From assembly GCA_021155145.1 (NCBI GenBank), contig JAJNPX010000264.1:1-9491 (forward strand): DNA of 9,491 nt, given 5' to 3'. The notes beneath the pieces were generated by a model. That model ran no database searches, had not been told where the DNA came from, and worked only from the letters and a program-made list of their open reading frames with translations. Shown in pieces: positions 1 to 8,800 of the stretch. Within the stretch, counting starts at the first letter, position 1; each line of letters opens with the position of its first letter. This stretch comes from Acidisarcina sp. Its GTDB lineage: Bacteria > Acidobacteriota > Blastocatellia > Pyrinomonadales > Pyrinomonadaceae. The translations under genes were made by a program, and so were the position numbers.

Positions 1-644
1 TCTGCGAGATAATGAACGACGACGGCACAATGGCCCGCATGCCCGAACTCGAAACATTCGCCGAAAAACACGGGCTAAAAATAATCTCCGTTGCCGACCT
101 TGTCCGCTATCGGATCGAGAAGGAGATGCTCGTCCGGCGCGTGATCGAGACCGATCTGCCAACGGAATACGGTATTTTCCGCACCATCGTCTATGAGAAC
201 GAGATGAATGGAGAGACGCACGTCGCTCTCGTGATGGGGGATGTTTCCGGTGCAACCGAACCCATCCCGGTCCGCGTCCAAACCGAGAATGTGACGTTCG
301 CGATGTTTGGCTGCACGCTCGGCGAGGCTTCGGCGGCGATGCGTTCCTCTCTCCGAAAGATCTCAGAAGCGGGCCGCGGTGTCCTCCTCTATCTACGTCA
401 GCGCGAAAATAATCTCGATCTGGTAAATCAATTGAAGACGTACGCAATAATGCAGGCAAACGGTATTGATTTTCAGTCTGCTAAACGCGAAACTGGTTAT
501 GGAAAGCTTCACGACCACGGGATCGGTGCCCAGATACTCAAAGATCTCGGGGTCAGAAGGATCCGGCTCTTAACAAATCATCCCCCGAAAGTTAACGCGA
601 TCGAAGCCTTTGGCCTCGAGATCTCCGAAACGGAAGGTCTTTGA
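1..644 (+). CDS. ribBA: RibBA-type riboflavin biosynthesis protein, 3' part, with degenerate GTP cyclohydrolase II domain
   Basis: The gene is cut by the left edge; 213 residues are visible, read from position 3, so the ATG at 12 is internal. The first ~46 residues (starting CEIMNDDGTMARMP) are the C-terminal end of 3,4-dihydroxy-2-butanone-4-phosphate synthase (RibB), which makes the four-carbon riboflavin precursor from ribulose 5-phosphate. The rest has the fold signature of GTP cyclohydrolase II (RibA): EYGIFRT, HVALVMGD, GRGVLLYLRQ, GIGAQILKDLGVRRIRLLTN and the C-terminal FGLEI. The RibA active site is not conserved. By my alignment all three zinc cysteines are replaced (Asn at 288-290, Gly at 321-323, Ala at 327-329), the usual QEGRGIGL is QRENNLDL (399-422), and the catalytic Arg before DYGIGAQIL is His (510-512). 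The Tyr of the AYAL-type motif remains. The protein probably has only DHBP synthase activity, although that active site lies outside the window. It ends just before, or overlaps, tamB. Confidence 0.88.
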   Translation, partial: CEIMNDDGTMARMPELETFAEKHGLKIISVADLVRYRIEKEMLVRRVIETDLPTEYGIFRTIVYENEMNGETHVALVMGDVSGATEPIPVRVQTENVTFAMFGCTLGEASAAMRSSLRKISEAGRGVLLYLRQRENNLDLVNQLKTYAIMQANGIDFQSAKRETGYGKLHDHGIGAQILKDLGVRRIRLLTNHPPKVNAIEAFGLEISETEGL

Positions 645-669
645 AGCCCCGGATGTTCCCGTTTTTGAA

Positions 670-3600
670 ATGGCCGAGAACGATAACGAAATAGTAGAAG
701 AAAACCCTGAGCCGCAACCGCCGGATGAAGAGCAGGATGAAGGAGGGAAGGTGCGCCGTTTCTTCACCCGGAGAAATGTGCTTTTCATTGCCGGTGGTCT
801 ACTTCTTGCGGTGGTCCTCGTCGGCCTGATCACGACCGGACTCTATCGTGGCGGCACGATCGACTCGATCATCAGGGCGCAGTTCGTCGACAAGATGGAG
901 CATATGGGCATCGATTTTTCGGCCGATGTGTTTCGCGTGACGATCTCGCCGCTTCAGCTCGAATTGAAGAACGCGACATTCAACGACCGCGTTACCGGCG
1001 AAAAGCTCTTCTTCGTGCGGGACGCCCGCATTGGCCTGACGGTCGAGAATCTCTTCGCGTGGCAGCTAACGCGGGATATAAAGGTCGATTCCACCGAGAT
1101 ATTCGGCGCCGAAGTGTGGGTCAGGTTCGACGAGAACGGAAGGTCGAACTTTGCGAACATCGTCGAAGATACGAGGCCATCGAAACTCAATTTCAAATAC
1201 GACTCCGTAAAATTCTCGCTCCGCGACAGTGTCATCCATTTCGGCGTCGTATCGCGGACGATCGCGGGCGATGCCAACAATGTTCAGTTCTTTTTGGAGC
1301 CGGAGAACTATGAAGTTCCCGATGAACAGAAACGCTATAAGATCCAGCTTACATCCACCGACTCCAATTTTTCGTACGGTGAGAGCCGTCTCGAAAATAT
1401 AAGCATCAGGGCCAGCGGCATCGCCGACGGCACCGGAGCCGACATCACAGAACTCCGCGTCGAAACCCCTATCGGGTTTACGGTGATGAACGGCCGACTC
1501 TCCGACTGGCAGGCGTTTCGATACGACCTGAATGTCGAGTCCACGATCGACCTCACACAGACCTCGACCATTTTCCCGATCGGTGCAACGCTTCGCGGCG
1601 TAGGCAATTTTCGCGGACACCTGACGGGTGAAGGCGAGACATATCGAGTCGAGGGCCGGGTAGATTCGGAAGCGTTGAATGCCGAGGGAATTTATCTGAA
1701 GGGATTCAATGTGGCCGCGACCGTTGCCGGCACGAACTCGAACTATGAGGCGAACGGCAACGCCGTGGCCGAACTTCTCACCTTCGAGGACTTTCGGATC
1801 GATTTTCCGAAGATCTCCGGTAACGTGCGCGGCACCGGTTCTGACTTTCGCTGGGTCGGCGAACTCCAGGCTATCGCCGCAAAGTCAAGATCTCTGTCGA
1901 TCGTGGGCCTTTTTGTCAGCGATGCGGTCGCCGAATACAAGGACCGGCAACTGACGGCAAGCGGCGGTTCGGTAAGGAGTCAGAAATTCTCGGCTTCCGA
2001 CACCGAGTTTGCGAGCCTGACCGCCCGCGACATCCGATTTTCGCGAAGCGACGGCGTCACTAAGCTTACCGGAAACTCCGCGTCCGCCGACTCGATGAAG
2101 ACACGGAATTATAGCCTTGACGGGGTGGCCGGCCGCAATCTTCGCGTGACCGACTCCAGGGAACGCACGACCTTGGATATCGACGACCTCACCGCCCGGC
2201 GGGCCCGCGTAAAGGACAATAGTGCCTCGAACCTTCGGGCGGACCGGCTCGCGCTAAGCGACACGCCCGGCGGAACCCGCGTCACGCTCGATAATCTGCA
2301 GGCCGAGCGTGTCGACTCCGGCGGGACGCGTATCTCCGGTGCCTCGGCTCCGTCCGTTCAGATCGACGACGATCCGGTAAAGACACTTGTTTACGCCGAT
2401 CGCCTTCGCATCGCTCGCATAGACGGCGGCGGAGCGGTTCTCGGCGATCTGAATATCGCCGGTGTACGGCTGACGATTCGCGAGGGTACCGTTTCAGGGA
2501 CATCTGAAGACATCGACGCCGGTGACGTCGCCCTTAACCGGACCGACATTTTCGACGGCGGCAAACTAGAGGGCGTCCAGATCCGAAAACCCGTTTTTGT
2601 CGTCGAACCCTCGGGCCGGTACCGCGCTAGCGCCGATATGAGCATCGGCGGCGGCACCGTCGGTTCGATCCCGCTCGGCAATGCTTCCGCAAAGGTCGAG
2701 GTCGGGAACCAGGGCGTGGATCTGACCGATCTTACAGCGACCGTGATGGACGGTATGGTGAACGGCACCGCGTCAGTCGCGTTCAGCGAACGGCAGACCT
2801 CCCGGATAAACGCGAACTTCACCGGACTGGATCTATCCAAATTGATCGCCCTCCAGGGCGGCCGTGTCATTCCGTTCGAAGGCAGCACATCGGGACGCGC
2901 GGACATTACTTTCGATGGCACCAATATTCGTTCGACCTCGGGAACGATCACGGCGGATATCACCGCCAGTGCGGGCGACACGGCAGATGGTGGTGTTCCC
3001 GTTAACGGGCGGGTCGAGCTTTCCGCCGTCAACGGCCTCTTCAATATCGACGCCGGCCGGTTGGCCACGCCGAATAGCCGGCTGACGGCCTCCGGTAAGT
3101 TCGACCTTCGGAACAGCGATTCGAATCTCGACGTCGCGTTGAATTCCACCGATGCCAATGAGATCGACCGGCTCGTCCGCATACTCGGCCTCTCGCCCGA
3201 TCTCGAGGAACAGATGGATGCACTCAAGGTCAACGTTGCGGGAAACCTCGTATTTAAGGGCAAATTGACCGGCAACTTTGCCGACCCAACCATCGAAGGG
3301 CGGGCCGAGCTAGCATCTCTTTCTCTTCGCGGACGCGAGGTGGGTTCGGTCAATGCGGACATCTTCGTGTCGCCCGCTGGTACGGAGCTGCGTAACGGCT
3401 TACTTAGCGAATCGGTGGGCGGCGGGACAGTCACTTTCAGTGTGAGTGCGCCGTCAGGCGGCGTCAACAATACAAGTGTCAAGGCTACGCTCAAGGATAT
3501 GAACGCCGGCAATCTGCTTGCCGCGTTGCCGATCGACCTTCCCGAACGCCTAAGGGATTTTACCGGGACCACGAGCGGCACTGTGGACCTCTCGGGGCTT

Positions 3601-5799
3601 CCGGATCGATCGCAGGGTGAGATCAACATCACGTCAGCCGGCGGGACGGTCGCAGGCCAGGCATTCGACAGCCTGACCGCGAAGGCAGTTTTCGACGGGA
3701 CGCGTATCGAATTACGGCAGGGCGAGATCCGCATTGGTGACGGATCCCTATCGGCTAAAGGTACGTACGAACGCGCTTCGACGGCCTTTGATATGAACGT
3801 TGATGGGAAGAATGTTCCTCTGCCGCTCGCGGCTGCCCTCTTACCTCAAAGCAGCTCTATCCCATCCGTATCCGGTTTCGCAGACTTTACGGCCAGGGCG
3901 GTCGGCGAATTCGACCGTCCCTCTACATTCGACATAAACTTCTCGGGCACCGGCCGTGAACTCGTCGTCAACGACAATCCGTTCGGCTCGCTTGAATTCA
4001 AGGGTACGACAACGGGCCAGGTATTGAACGCGGATCTCACGTTGATGCTTGAGGGCCGCCCGCAAGTGGTCAGCGCTACGGTGAATTTCGCCGACGAAGA
4101 TCTGCCTTTCCGTGTCGAGCACGTACTCGACAAGAGCCCGCTCGCACCATTCTTTGCTCTCGTGCCGCAGCTCCGCGGGATACCGCTGACCGGCACCGGC
4201 ACCGGTACCGTTGAATTCGGCGGAAACTTGTCACGTGTCAACGACCGGGGTGAGCGCGAGTTCAGCGCCGCCGGTCTATCGGGAACCGCCCGCTTCAGCC
4301 AGCTTGATCTGCTGATACAGGACACACCCCTTTCGGCCCTTGAACCGATCGTCGTCCGATTCACCCCGAGCGAGATCGATTTCCAGACGGCGCGGTTCGG
4401 CGGCGGTGGTTCGAATCTGACCGTTTCGGGTGTCAAGGCGATCACCGCCTCGGGCATCAACAGCCTCGCGGTCGAAGGACGCATAAACCTTGCTCTTCTC
4501 AATGCCGTCCCGCAGATCGCGGCGACCGATACGTTCTTCGGTGGTTACGCCGAGGTCGCGGTCCGTTTGTCCGGCGTGAACAGTTCGGCGCGGCTCTCGG
4601 GTACCGCGGCCATGGATAATGCGGCCGTGGCGGCCTTTATCGGTTCGAGCCGCCTGACGTTCGATCGGCTGAAGGGGCGGATCCTGTTTGCTTCCAATCA
4701 GGCCCAGATCGAGTCGGCCGAGGGGTACCTCGGCGGTGGCCGTTTCACGGCGACCGGCGGAGCGCTCTTCACCGACGACCTTAAGGTCGACTCCTTCCGC
4801 GTCGCGATCGACGGAAAGAATATTACCGTCCCGCTACCGGAAGATTTCATCACGACGGGCGACGCCAAACTAGAGTTTTCGGGCCGCCGCATATCGGAGA
4901 ATCTGTTCATACAGATAGCCGGCAATATACGGGCCCGAAAGAGTCTCTATTCCCGCGATATCGAACTCGCCAACATTGTCGGCGGCCGAAGGCAGGGTTC
5001 GATATCCAGCGGGCCATCATCCCTTTTGGCTCCGCGTTTCGATCTAACCATCGAGGGGCGTGACGCCCTGGTCGTGCAGAACAATATCGCCGATCTTACG
5101 GCTTCGGTGTCGCTGCGGCTCACCGGCACGACCGAGAATCCGCAGCTCTCGGGCCGCATCACCGCGAACAGCGGAACGGTGTTCTTCAGAAAGGATCGCT
5201 ACATAGTCCAGCGGGGCGTCCTCGAATTTCCGCCGGATACCGCGATCGAGCCGATCATAAGCCTCCAGGCCGAGACCGAGATACAGGGCTACCAGGTATT
5301 CGTGAATCTCTCCGGCCCGCTGACCGATACGGAGTCGTTGACGGCCTCTGTGCGTTCGAGCCCGGCTTTGCCGTCACAGGACGTACTCTCGCTGATCACG
5401 ACGGGCAATCTATCGAACACGGAGGCCGGCTTGCCTACCTTCGCTCAGACGGGCCTGAATACGGCCGCCGAGGTACTCACTGATTCGATAATTAACGAAC
5501 CGGTCAGAAAGGCGACCGACCGGCTTTTTGGATTGAATGTTTTCGAGATCGACCCGATCATCTCGGGCCAGAGGCTTAATGCTTCGGCCCGACTGACGGT
5601 CGGCCGGCAGATCAACAATAATCTCCGCGTGACGTACGCGACCAATCTATCTCAGGACCAGAATCAGGTGCTCGCACTTGAATATCGTGTCTCGAACAAA
5701 CTTTCTGTCGTTGCCCAGTACGAACAAAGATCGCTGAGCAACGTTACGCGTAATCGCGATAACTTTAGCCTGGAAGTCCGCTTCCGACGGCGTTTTTGA
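670..5799 (+). CDS. tamB: TamB / AsmA-like translocation and assembly module protein, about 1,709 residues
   Basis: This is a TamB-family protein. TamB is anchored in the inner membrane, spans the periplasm as a long hydrophobic beta groove and partners with an Omp85 protein in outer-membrane protein assembly and/or lipid transport. Numbered from the ATG at 670, residues 1-27 are acidic and proline-rich, KVRRFFTRR is a positive-inside stretch, and 37-59 form one hydrophobic helix. The remaining ~1,640 residues are beta-rich, with recurring Gly/Asn/Asp turns. The last ~250 residues match the TamB (DUF490) domain: LSGRITANSGTVFFRKDRY, RGVLEFPPD, then SSPALPSQDVLSLITTG at about 1562-1578. The protein ends in RRRF with a terminal Phe. 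It is longer than E. coli TamB (1,259 residues) and I saw no cysteine in it. An alternative in-frame TTG at 610 would add 20 residues and overlap ribBA; I prefer the ATG, although neither start has a clear Shine-Dalgarno. The next gene overlaps by 4 nt. Confidence 0.9.
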   Translation: MAENDNEIVEENPEPQPPDEEQDEGGKVRRFFTRRNVLFIAGGLLLAVVLVGLITTGLYRGGTIDSIIRAQFVDKMEHMGIDFSADVFRVTISPLQLELKNATFNDRVTGEKLFFVRDARIGLTVENLFAWQLTRDIKVDSTEIFGAEVWVRFDENGRSNFANIVEDTRPSKLNFKYDSVKFSLRDSVIHFGVVSRTIAGDANNVQFFLEPENYEVPDEQKRYKIQLTSTDSNFSYGESRLENISIRASGIADGTGADITELRVETPIGFTVMNGRLSDWQAFRYDLNVESTIDLTQTSTIFPIGATLRGVGNFRGHLTGEGETYRVEGRVDSEALNAEGIYLKGFNVAATVAGTNSNYEANGNAVAELLTFEDFRIDFPKISGNVRGTGSDFRWVGELQAIAAKSRSLSIVGLFVSDAVAEYKDRQLTASGGSVRSQKFSASDTEFASLTARDIRFSRSDGVTKLTGNSASADSMKTRNYSLDGVAGRNLRVTDSRERTTLDIDDLTARRARVKDNSASNLRADRLALSDTPGGTRVTLDNLQAERVDSGGTRISGASAPSVQIDDDPVKTLVYADRLRIARIDGGGAVLGDLNIAGVRLTIREGTVSGTSEDIDAGDVALNRTDIFDGGKLEGVQIRKPVFVVEPSGRYRASADMSIGGGTVGSIPLGNASAKVEVGNQGVDLTDLTATVMDGMVNGTASVAFSERQTSRINANFTGLDLSKLIALQGGRVIPFEGSTSGRADITFDGTNIRSTSGTITADITASAGDTADGGVPVNGRVELSAVNGLFNIDAGRLATPNSRLTASGKFDLRNSDSNLDVALNSTDANEIDRLVRILGLSPDLEEQMDALKVNVAGNLVFKGKLTGNFADPTIEGRAELASLSLRGREVGSVNADIFVSPAGTELRNGLLSESVGGGTVTFSVSAPSGGVNNTSVKATLKDMNAGNLLAALPIDLPERLRDFTGTTSGTVDLSGLPDRSQGEINITSAGGTVAGQAFDSLTAKAVFDGTRIELRQGEIRIGDGSLSAKGTYERASTAFDMNVDGKNVPLPLAAALLPQSSSIPSVSGFADFTARAVGEFDRPSTFDINFSGTGRELVVNDNPFGSLEFKGTTTGQVLNADLTLMLEGRPQVVSATVNFADEDLPFRVEHVLDKSPLAPFFALVPQLRGIPLTGTGTGTVEFGGNLSRVNDRGEREFSAAGLSGTARFSQLDLLIQDTPLSALEPIVVRFTPSEIDFQTARFGGGGSNLTVSGVKAITASGINSLAVEGRINLALLNAVPQIAATDTFFGGYAEVAVRLSGVNSSARLSGTAAMDNAAVAAFIGSSRLTFDRLKGRILFASNQAQIESAEGYLGGGRFTATGGALFTDDLKVDSFRVAIDGKNITVPLPEDFITTGDAKLEFSGRRISENLFIQIAGNIRARKSLYSRDIELANIVGGRRQGSISSGPSSLLAPRFDLTIEGRDALVVQNNIADLTASVSLRLTGTTENPQLSGRITANSGTVFFRKDRYIVQRGVLEFPPDTAIEPIISLQAETEIQGYQVFVNLSGPLTDTESLTASVRSSPALPSQDVLSLITTGNLSNTEAGLPTFAQTGLNTAAEVLTDSIINEPVRKATDRLFGLNVFEIDPIISGQRLNASARLTVGRQINNNLRVTYATNLSQDQNQVLALEYRVSNKLSVVAQYEQRSLSNVTRNRDNFSLEVRFRRRF
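1900..2574 (+). repeat. Degenerate ~37-residue protein repeat tract inside TamB (about six units)
   Basis: TamB residues ~411-635 can be divided by eye into six consecutive units of 39, 39, 33, 38, 39 and 37 residues. Each has short alternating beta-strands in the pattern hydrophobic-x-hydrophobic, a charged or Gly turn, T-x-L, then a short A/S-rich strand (for example LTARDIRFSRSDGVTKLTG and LRADRLALSDTPGGTRVTL). Similarity is at the level of pattern, not DNA identity. AsmA-like bridge proteins are known to stack such beta units into a groove ('beta-taco'), so this tract is probably a regular part of that groove. Unit boundaries are my own estimate. Confidence 0.4.
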
Positions 5800-5819
5800 G
5801 GATATTTTTTACTCGAGTG
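5796..5819 (+). promoter_or_regulatory. tamB-Omp85 translational coupling junction with alternative starts
   Basis: The tamB stop codon TGA (5797-5799) is embedded in TTGA, giving a TTG start at 5796 that overlaps by 4 nt, a classic arrangement for reinitiation by terminating ribosomes. TGAGG (5797-5801) is the only Shine-Dalgarno-like string nearby. It lies about 15 nt before an in-frame GTG at 5817, which is longer than usual spacing. A third in-frame start, ATG at 5880, would leave a signal peptide without a basic n-region. Sequence alone does not settle which is used; TTG 5796 or GTG 5817 is more plausible than ATG 5880. Confidence 0.5.
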
Positions 5820-8800
5820 TCGAGCCGATCATTTACAATCTGCAGCCTTTTACCGGGAACTATCGTCGGGCCGGCCGTCATGGTCATTCTTGCCATCCTG
5901 ATATTTGAAGGCACCGCGAACGCTCAGACGCAGTTCGAAGGCCGCGAGATCCGCAACGTGTCTGTAACCTTCGAGGGTACGGATCGAAACATTGCCGCCG
6001 TCGAACAATTTAGGGCCATCGCCCGTGACGCTCTTGGTGAGCGCTATTCGGCCGTCAAAGTTCGTGATGCTATCGAACGCCTGTACGGAACAGGCGACAT
6101 CACGTCGACGGTCGTCGAGGCTGCCGAGGTCGGTTCGGCCTCGGTCGATCTCCGGTTCATCGTCCGGCGAAAAACGCGTGCACAGCGTGTGGTCGTCAAT
6201 ATTCCCGAAAGCGACGACAGCGGCATTACCGAACAGGAACTCTTGCTGCGGCTCGACATCCTCGAACCCGGAAAGGCCGTGACCGAGGCCGCTCTCGAGA
6301 ACAACGCGAGCGCCATCCTCGAGTATCTGCGCGAACGAGGCTTCTTTCGTGCCCGTGTCGATTTCGCACGCGAACCGCTTGAGAATGACACTGAGGTCGT
6401 CGTCACGTACAACGTGGTACCGAACGAGCAGGCGACAGTCGAGCGGTTCGATATCAGCGTCGAGGGCTTTAACAACCAGAGGCTCGCGTCAAAGGTAAAA
6501 CTCGAACAGGGGTCGGGCTACACCCGCGAAAAACTTGCGGCCGACCTCGAAAGGATCCGAACTGAATTACGGAGCGAAGGCTTTCTGGCCCCCCAGCTCG
6601 AGGAACCGCGCGTCGTTTACGACGGCGAAAAGAACACCATTTCACTCGCGCTTGAAGGCAAGAGCGGGCCGACCGTGTCTGTCGAGGTCGAAGCCGAGGG
6701 CGAGGGCGTCGGTTCAGGTACCCGCCGACGGCTTCTTCCGGTGGTCCGCGAAGGGACGGTCGATTTTGCGGCCATCATCGAGGGAGAACGCCGTCTCGAG
6801 ACCCACTTTCAGGAACAGGGCTACTTCTTTGCCAACGTAAGATCCGTCTGTTCGGTCGAGCCACCACTCGTGGAGCCGGACGGAGCGGTTTTGCGAAACG
6901 GTACGGAGTTTCTCTGCTCGGCCCTGAGCAGCTCCGACCTGATGGGCAAAAAGGTCGAGATCAGATACATTGCCGATCTCGATCGCCAGCTCAGGCTGAC
7001 GGATATTCGCCTTACCGGCACCGACCTTTTTACGATCGACGAGATCAAGTCCGTTCTCGAGTCGCAGGAAGCGAACATCCTCGGGATCATCCCTCTATTC
7101 GGCTACGGACGCGGCTATACGAGCAGCGTGCTGCTTGAGGAGGACGCCGCTACCATAAAAACTCTGATGAGGGAGCTCGGTTACCGCGAGGCATCTGTCA
7201 GGGTCAATCAGGGCGTCTCGCCGGATGGTGAGCACTTGATCATTACTTTTGTTGTCGAGGAAGGGACCCCATCGGTGATAACCGAGGTTGAGATCCGCGG
7301 CAATTCAGCCTTCGCAGATGATGTGCTCGCGGCACAACTGCCGGTCCTCGCTGGCCGCAACCTCTCGCGAGCCCTCGTTCGCAATGGCCAGCGTAAGCTT
7401 GCCGAGCATTATTCGAAAGCAGGTTATTTCGATGCGTCCGTGTCTATCTCGTATGACGAATTAGGTGCCGACGCCGCCGACGGCAGCAAGCGTTTTCGCG
7501 TGATCTACAACATCGAGAATGAAGGCAAGCCCGTCTATGTCAGCCGCATTCTCATCACCGGGAACGAAAAGACGAAGGAAGCCGCCATTCGCAAGGCGCT
7601 GAACATAAAGGAGAACGATCTGCTTCGTTCCACCGATGTCTATTCGAGCGAGCAGAATCTCTACGCAAGTGACGCATTCTCGCGCGTGGACATACGCACG
7701 CAGGCCGCGGGCGACCGGACCGATGGCGGACGCGATGTGGATGTGATCGTAAGCGTTGAGGAACAGGCTCCGCGCATCCTCTCCTACGGCGGCGGCATCT
7801 CGACCGATCTCGGGCCGAGCGGCTTTGTCGACATTCGCCACTTCAATCTGCTCGGCAACCTGTGGCAGGGCGGTGCGCGGGCTCGCGTCTCAAAGCGGCA
7901 GCAGCTTTTTCAGATCGATTTCATTAATCCGCGTTTCATCCGCGACGGCCAAAGGCGTTTTGCCCCGCTGACGCTGACGGCCGGGTACCAGCGCGACACG
8001 ACCGTTACACGTTTCTTCCGCTCGGCATTTGATCAAGGCACCTTCGGCATCGTTCAACGCCTGGACGAAAACGGCAACCCGGTAGACGAGTTTGGGAACG
8101 TTGTCGTCGACCCGACGCTCAATCGCATAACGCTGACGGCGGAAACGAACCGGACACTGAGCCTGAAGGATCGCAGCATCGTTTTCTTCCGCTATCGTTT
8201 CGAGGATGTACGCCTTTTCAACATCAGCAGTCTGCTGATCAAAGACCTCCTGGAGCCCGATTCCCGGATCCGCATTTCCGGCTTTGGTGCCACGTTCGTC
8301 CGCGACACTCGGCAAAACTGCAACGTCAAATACACGATCCTCGATATTATTGCCCGGGGCGAGGCAGAGGAACCGTGCAGGTATAACCCCGGCGACCCGA
8401 CCAAAGGTAGTTACCTAACGGCCGAGTACAACGTCTCAGTGCCCTTTCTCGGTTCGAATATCGGATTCAATAAACTGCAGGCGTCGGTAAATAAGTACTA
8501 CACCTTCAAGACATTCAAGTACGACACCACTCTCGCGGCGCGTGTGATACTCGGGCTTGCCAACGTCTTTTCGGGGGGCGGCCGTTTTTCGTCCAGCACC
8601 TATCCTGGCCTTGAGGGCATTCTTCCGATCAGCGAGCGTTTCTTTGCGGGCGGCTCAAATACATTACGGGGATTCGATTTCGAATCCGCCGGGCCGCGGG
8701 TCGTTGTTGTTCCCCAGGGCAATTTTTTCAACACGAGCGGCGAACAGGTCTTTCTTGATCCCTTTACGGTCCCGTTCGGCGGAAACGCTCTCGCCGTCGT

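Noticed and set aside
12..14. ATG at 12 as the true start of the first gene
   Set aside because: Codons upstream (Cys-Glu-Ile) continue the conserved RibB sequence ending in NDDGTMARMP, so the gene begins before the window.
1066..1620. 184-residue minus-strand frame, and similar frames at 3846-4502, 6044-6475, 7461-7841 and 7890-8315
   Set aside because: All are antisense to tamB or the Omp85 gene, have no family signature and no independent start signals.
2391..3734. 447-residue open frame on the minus strand inside tamB
   Set aside because: It lies entirely antisense to a well-supported gene. The translation is Ser/Arg/Pro-rich with no recognisable domain, as expected of a codon-bias shadow in GC-rich DNA.
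4189..4210. ACCGGC short tandem repeat, possible regulatory or slippage site
   Set aside because: Only about three imperfect units; it encodes alternating Thr-Gly in a beta-turn region of TamB and needs no other explanation.
5841..5843. Cys16 of the Omp85 precursor as a lipoprotein lipobox cysteine
   Set aside because: The preceding residues (FTI) do not fit a lipobox with Gly/Ala/Ser at -1, and a standard signal-peptidase site (TANA/QTQ) follows.
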